This document shows, one piece after another, positions 11,612 to 12,615 of a stretch of DNA of 12,615 nucleotides. Each line of letters opens with the position of its first letter. Position 1 is the first letter of the stretch. The stretch is from an uncultured Verrucomicrobiota bacterium (GTDB lineage Bacteria; Verrucomicrobiota; Kiritimatiellia; CAIQIC01; Lenti-01). The position numbers and the translations under genes are program-made. Where the stretch lies: assembly GCA_938003985.1 (NCBI GenBank), contig CALKWZ010000070.1, forward strand, positions 1 through 12,615, read 5' to 3'. Below the pieces are notes generated by a model. The model ran no database searches. It was not told the origin of the DNA and saw only the letters and a program-made list of their open reading frames with translations.

Positions 11612-12615
11612 TCAGGGCGCGATCCGCACCCGGTACCAGCCGGAAGACGGGCCCGGAAGGGGGGATCGGACGAGCGAGTCCGGAAAATTCGTCGGTGCGG
11701 CGTTTGTCGTCCAGCCGGTCCAGCTGGCGCCTTGGTCGATGGAGATTTCGAGCGCATAGGTTTTCCCGAACGCCGCCGCCCAGACCAGATCCGTCGCCGT
11801 CAAACTCGCGATTTTGAAGGCCGAAGCCGGATCCTCAGGATCCGTGCCGGCGCGGTATTCCTGGACGTTGGAAGCGCCGTCGCCGTCGTCGTCGTCCCCG
11901 CCGGCGCCCGCCAATTCATGGGCTGCGGCCCAGGCGTCGTTGAGTCCGTCGCCGTCGCCGTCGGGATCGGCGAGATCGCTGATGCCATCTCCGTCCGCGT
12001 CGCCGGGATCCAGGCGGACGAATTCGGCGGTGCCGACCAGATCGCCGTCGCCGTTGCCGGCCGGCGCCTGCGCGGCGGCCACGAGGGCGCCGCCGTCCGC
12101 ATTGCCGTAGGGCGCGGCGGCCAGATAGAGGGCGTTGGTGAAACCGGCGCCGAGCAGCGGGGCCAGATCGAGCACGCCTTCCAGCCGCCCGCCGTTCTCG
12201 AAGTAGGTGACGCTGCGGGCCTGGAAAAGATTGGTGATCCAGTTGCCGGCCGCATCGAACCAGCCGGAGAAATCCGAGTCGTTCTCGTCGGCGAGATAGG
12301 CGATCCAAGGCGCCGTCTGGCCGGATTTCGCCCACGGGGCGGCCCGGCCCGCCGCCGGATTGGTGGACACGAAAATGAAATGGTCGCTGCCTTCGCCGGC
12401 GTCCTGCGTGGCCACGTACAGATAGCGGCCGTCGAACCGGGCATAGAGCTCGAGCCCGTGGTCGGCGATCAACTCGGCCGCCAGGTCGCGCACGCCGTTC
12501 AGCGAGTGGTTCCGGATGTCCGTCGGCCGCTGGGTGTCGCCACCCGCGAGCGGATCGGATTCGCCGCCGTCCACGCCGCCGTTTCCGTTCAGGTCTTCCT
12601 GGCCGTCGAGCAGGC
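11612..12615 (-). CDS. Secreted TSP3-repeat protein, C-terminal 333 residues (start beyond window)
   Basis: The frame is open to the window end, so the N-terminus is missing. The visible part begins with a Ca-binding-type turn (DLNGNGGVDGGESDP), then a domain of about 170 residues (LELYARFDGRYLYVAT, DHFIFVSTNPAAG, WIAYLADENDSDFSGWFDA) of beta-rich composition. Next comes a thrombospondin type 3-like Asp/Gly repeat (GDADGDGISDLADPDGDGDG, then DDDDGDGASNVQEYRAGTDP). It ends with a C-terminal domain (about 260-333) of pattern GKTYALEIS...W...YRVRIAP, similar to the end of the protein at 9885-10760. The Asp/Asn ladders should bind calcium and the protein should be extracellular. A relation to secreted glycoside hydrolases is possible but no catalytic motif is visible. 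The GTG at 12574 is internal and should not be taken as the start. Confidence 0.85.
   Translation of the reverse strand, partial: LLDGQEDLNGNGGVDGGESDPLAGGDTQRPTDIRNHSLNGVRDLAAELIADHGLELYARFDGRYLYVATQDAGEGSDHFIFVSTNPAAGRAAPWAKSGQTAPWIAYLADENDSDFSGWFDAAGNWITNLFQARSVTYFENGGRLEGVLDLAPLLGAGFTNALYLAAAPYGNADGGALVAAAQAPAGNGDGDLVGTAEFVRLDPGDADGDGISDLADPDGDGDGLNDAWAAAHELAGAGGDDDDGDGASNVQEYRAGTDPEDPASAFKIASLTATDLVWAAAFGKTYALEISIDQGASWTGWTTNAAPTNFPDSLVRSPLPGPSSGWYRVRIAP

Noticed and set aside
11870..12010. Short GTCGCCGTC-like DNA repeats as a CRISPR or satellite array
   Set aside because: They are the codons of the Asp/Gly TSP3 repeats (GACGGCGAC on the coding strand), with no regular spacers.

Overview
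This is a high-GC, gene-dense bacterial chromosome segment. It probably comes from the PVC superphylum (Kiritimatiellota, Lentisphaerota or Verrucomicrobiota). That placement is inference from gene style: secreted proteins ending in a short beta domain with a 'Y.vQ..tNL...W' pattern, TSP3-type Asp/Gly/Asn repeats, zinc-ribbon plus membrane-anchor proteins, a single-chain GlyRS and a bacterial glycerol-1-phosphate dehydrogenase. I see no tRNA, rRNA, CRISPR array, transposase, integrase or phage gene.

Layout. (1) 1-1708, plus strand: the 3' part of ahcY (SAH hydrolase), then rlmN 4 bp later, a SAM/SAH-linked pair. (2) 6319-1715, minus strand: a 65-aa zinc-ribbon membrane protein, a HAD phosphatase, a glycerol-1-phosphate dehydrogenase that overlaps the phosphatase stop codon, a 147-bp spacer holding an AT-rich palindrome, glycyl-tRNA synthetase, and a 294-aa double-zinc-ribbon membrane protein. 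(3) 6320-8149, plus strand: a leader with two overlapping hairpins, a possible 37-aa leader ORF whose stop overlaps the next start (ATGA), and a secreted GH18 chitinase-like enzyme with a C-terminal beta-sandwich domain. (4) 8170-8675, minus strand: a 78-aa helical, possibly HTH, protein and a 38-aa Lys/Gln-rich protein with a near-perfect ribosome binding site. (5) 8810-9868, plus strand: a secreted tandem-HKD phospholipase D-like protein. (6) 12615-9885, minus strand: the 3' end of a secreted TSP3-repeat protein, an IscA/ErpA-like Fe-S carrier overlapping a 78-aa unknown protein, a likely terminator, and a secreted beta-repeat protein with a GTG start.

How they work together. AhcY removes the SAH that RlmN and other methyltransferases produce. 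The HAD phosphatase and G1P dehydrogenase look translationally coupled and may act on one glycerol-phosphate pool. The secreted chitinase, PLD-like protein and beta-rich proteins suggest life on polymers or particles. The least explained items are the small proteins (37, 38, 65, 78 and 78 aa), the chitinase leader, and the phosphatase/G1P dehydrogenase pair. I did not find an obvious new defence or mobile system.
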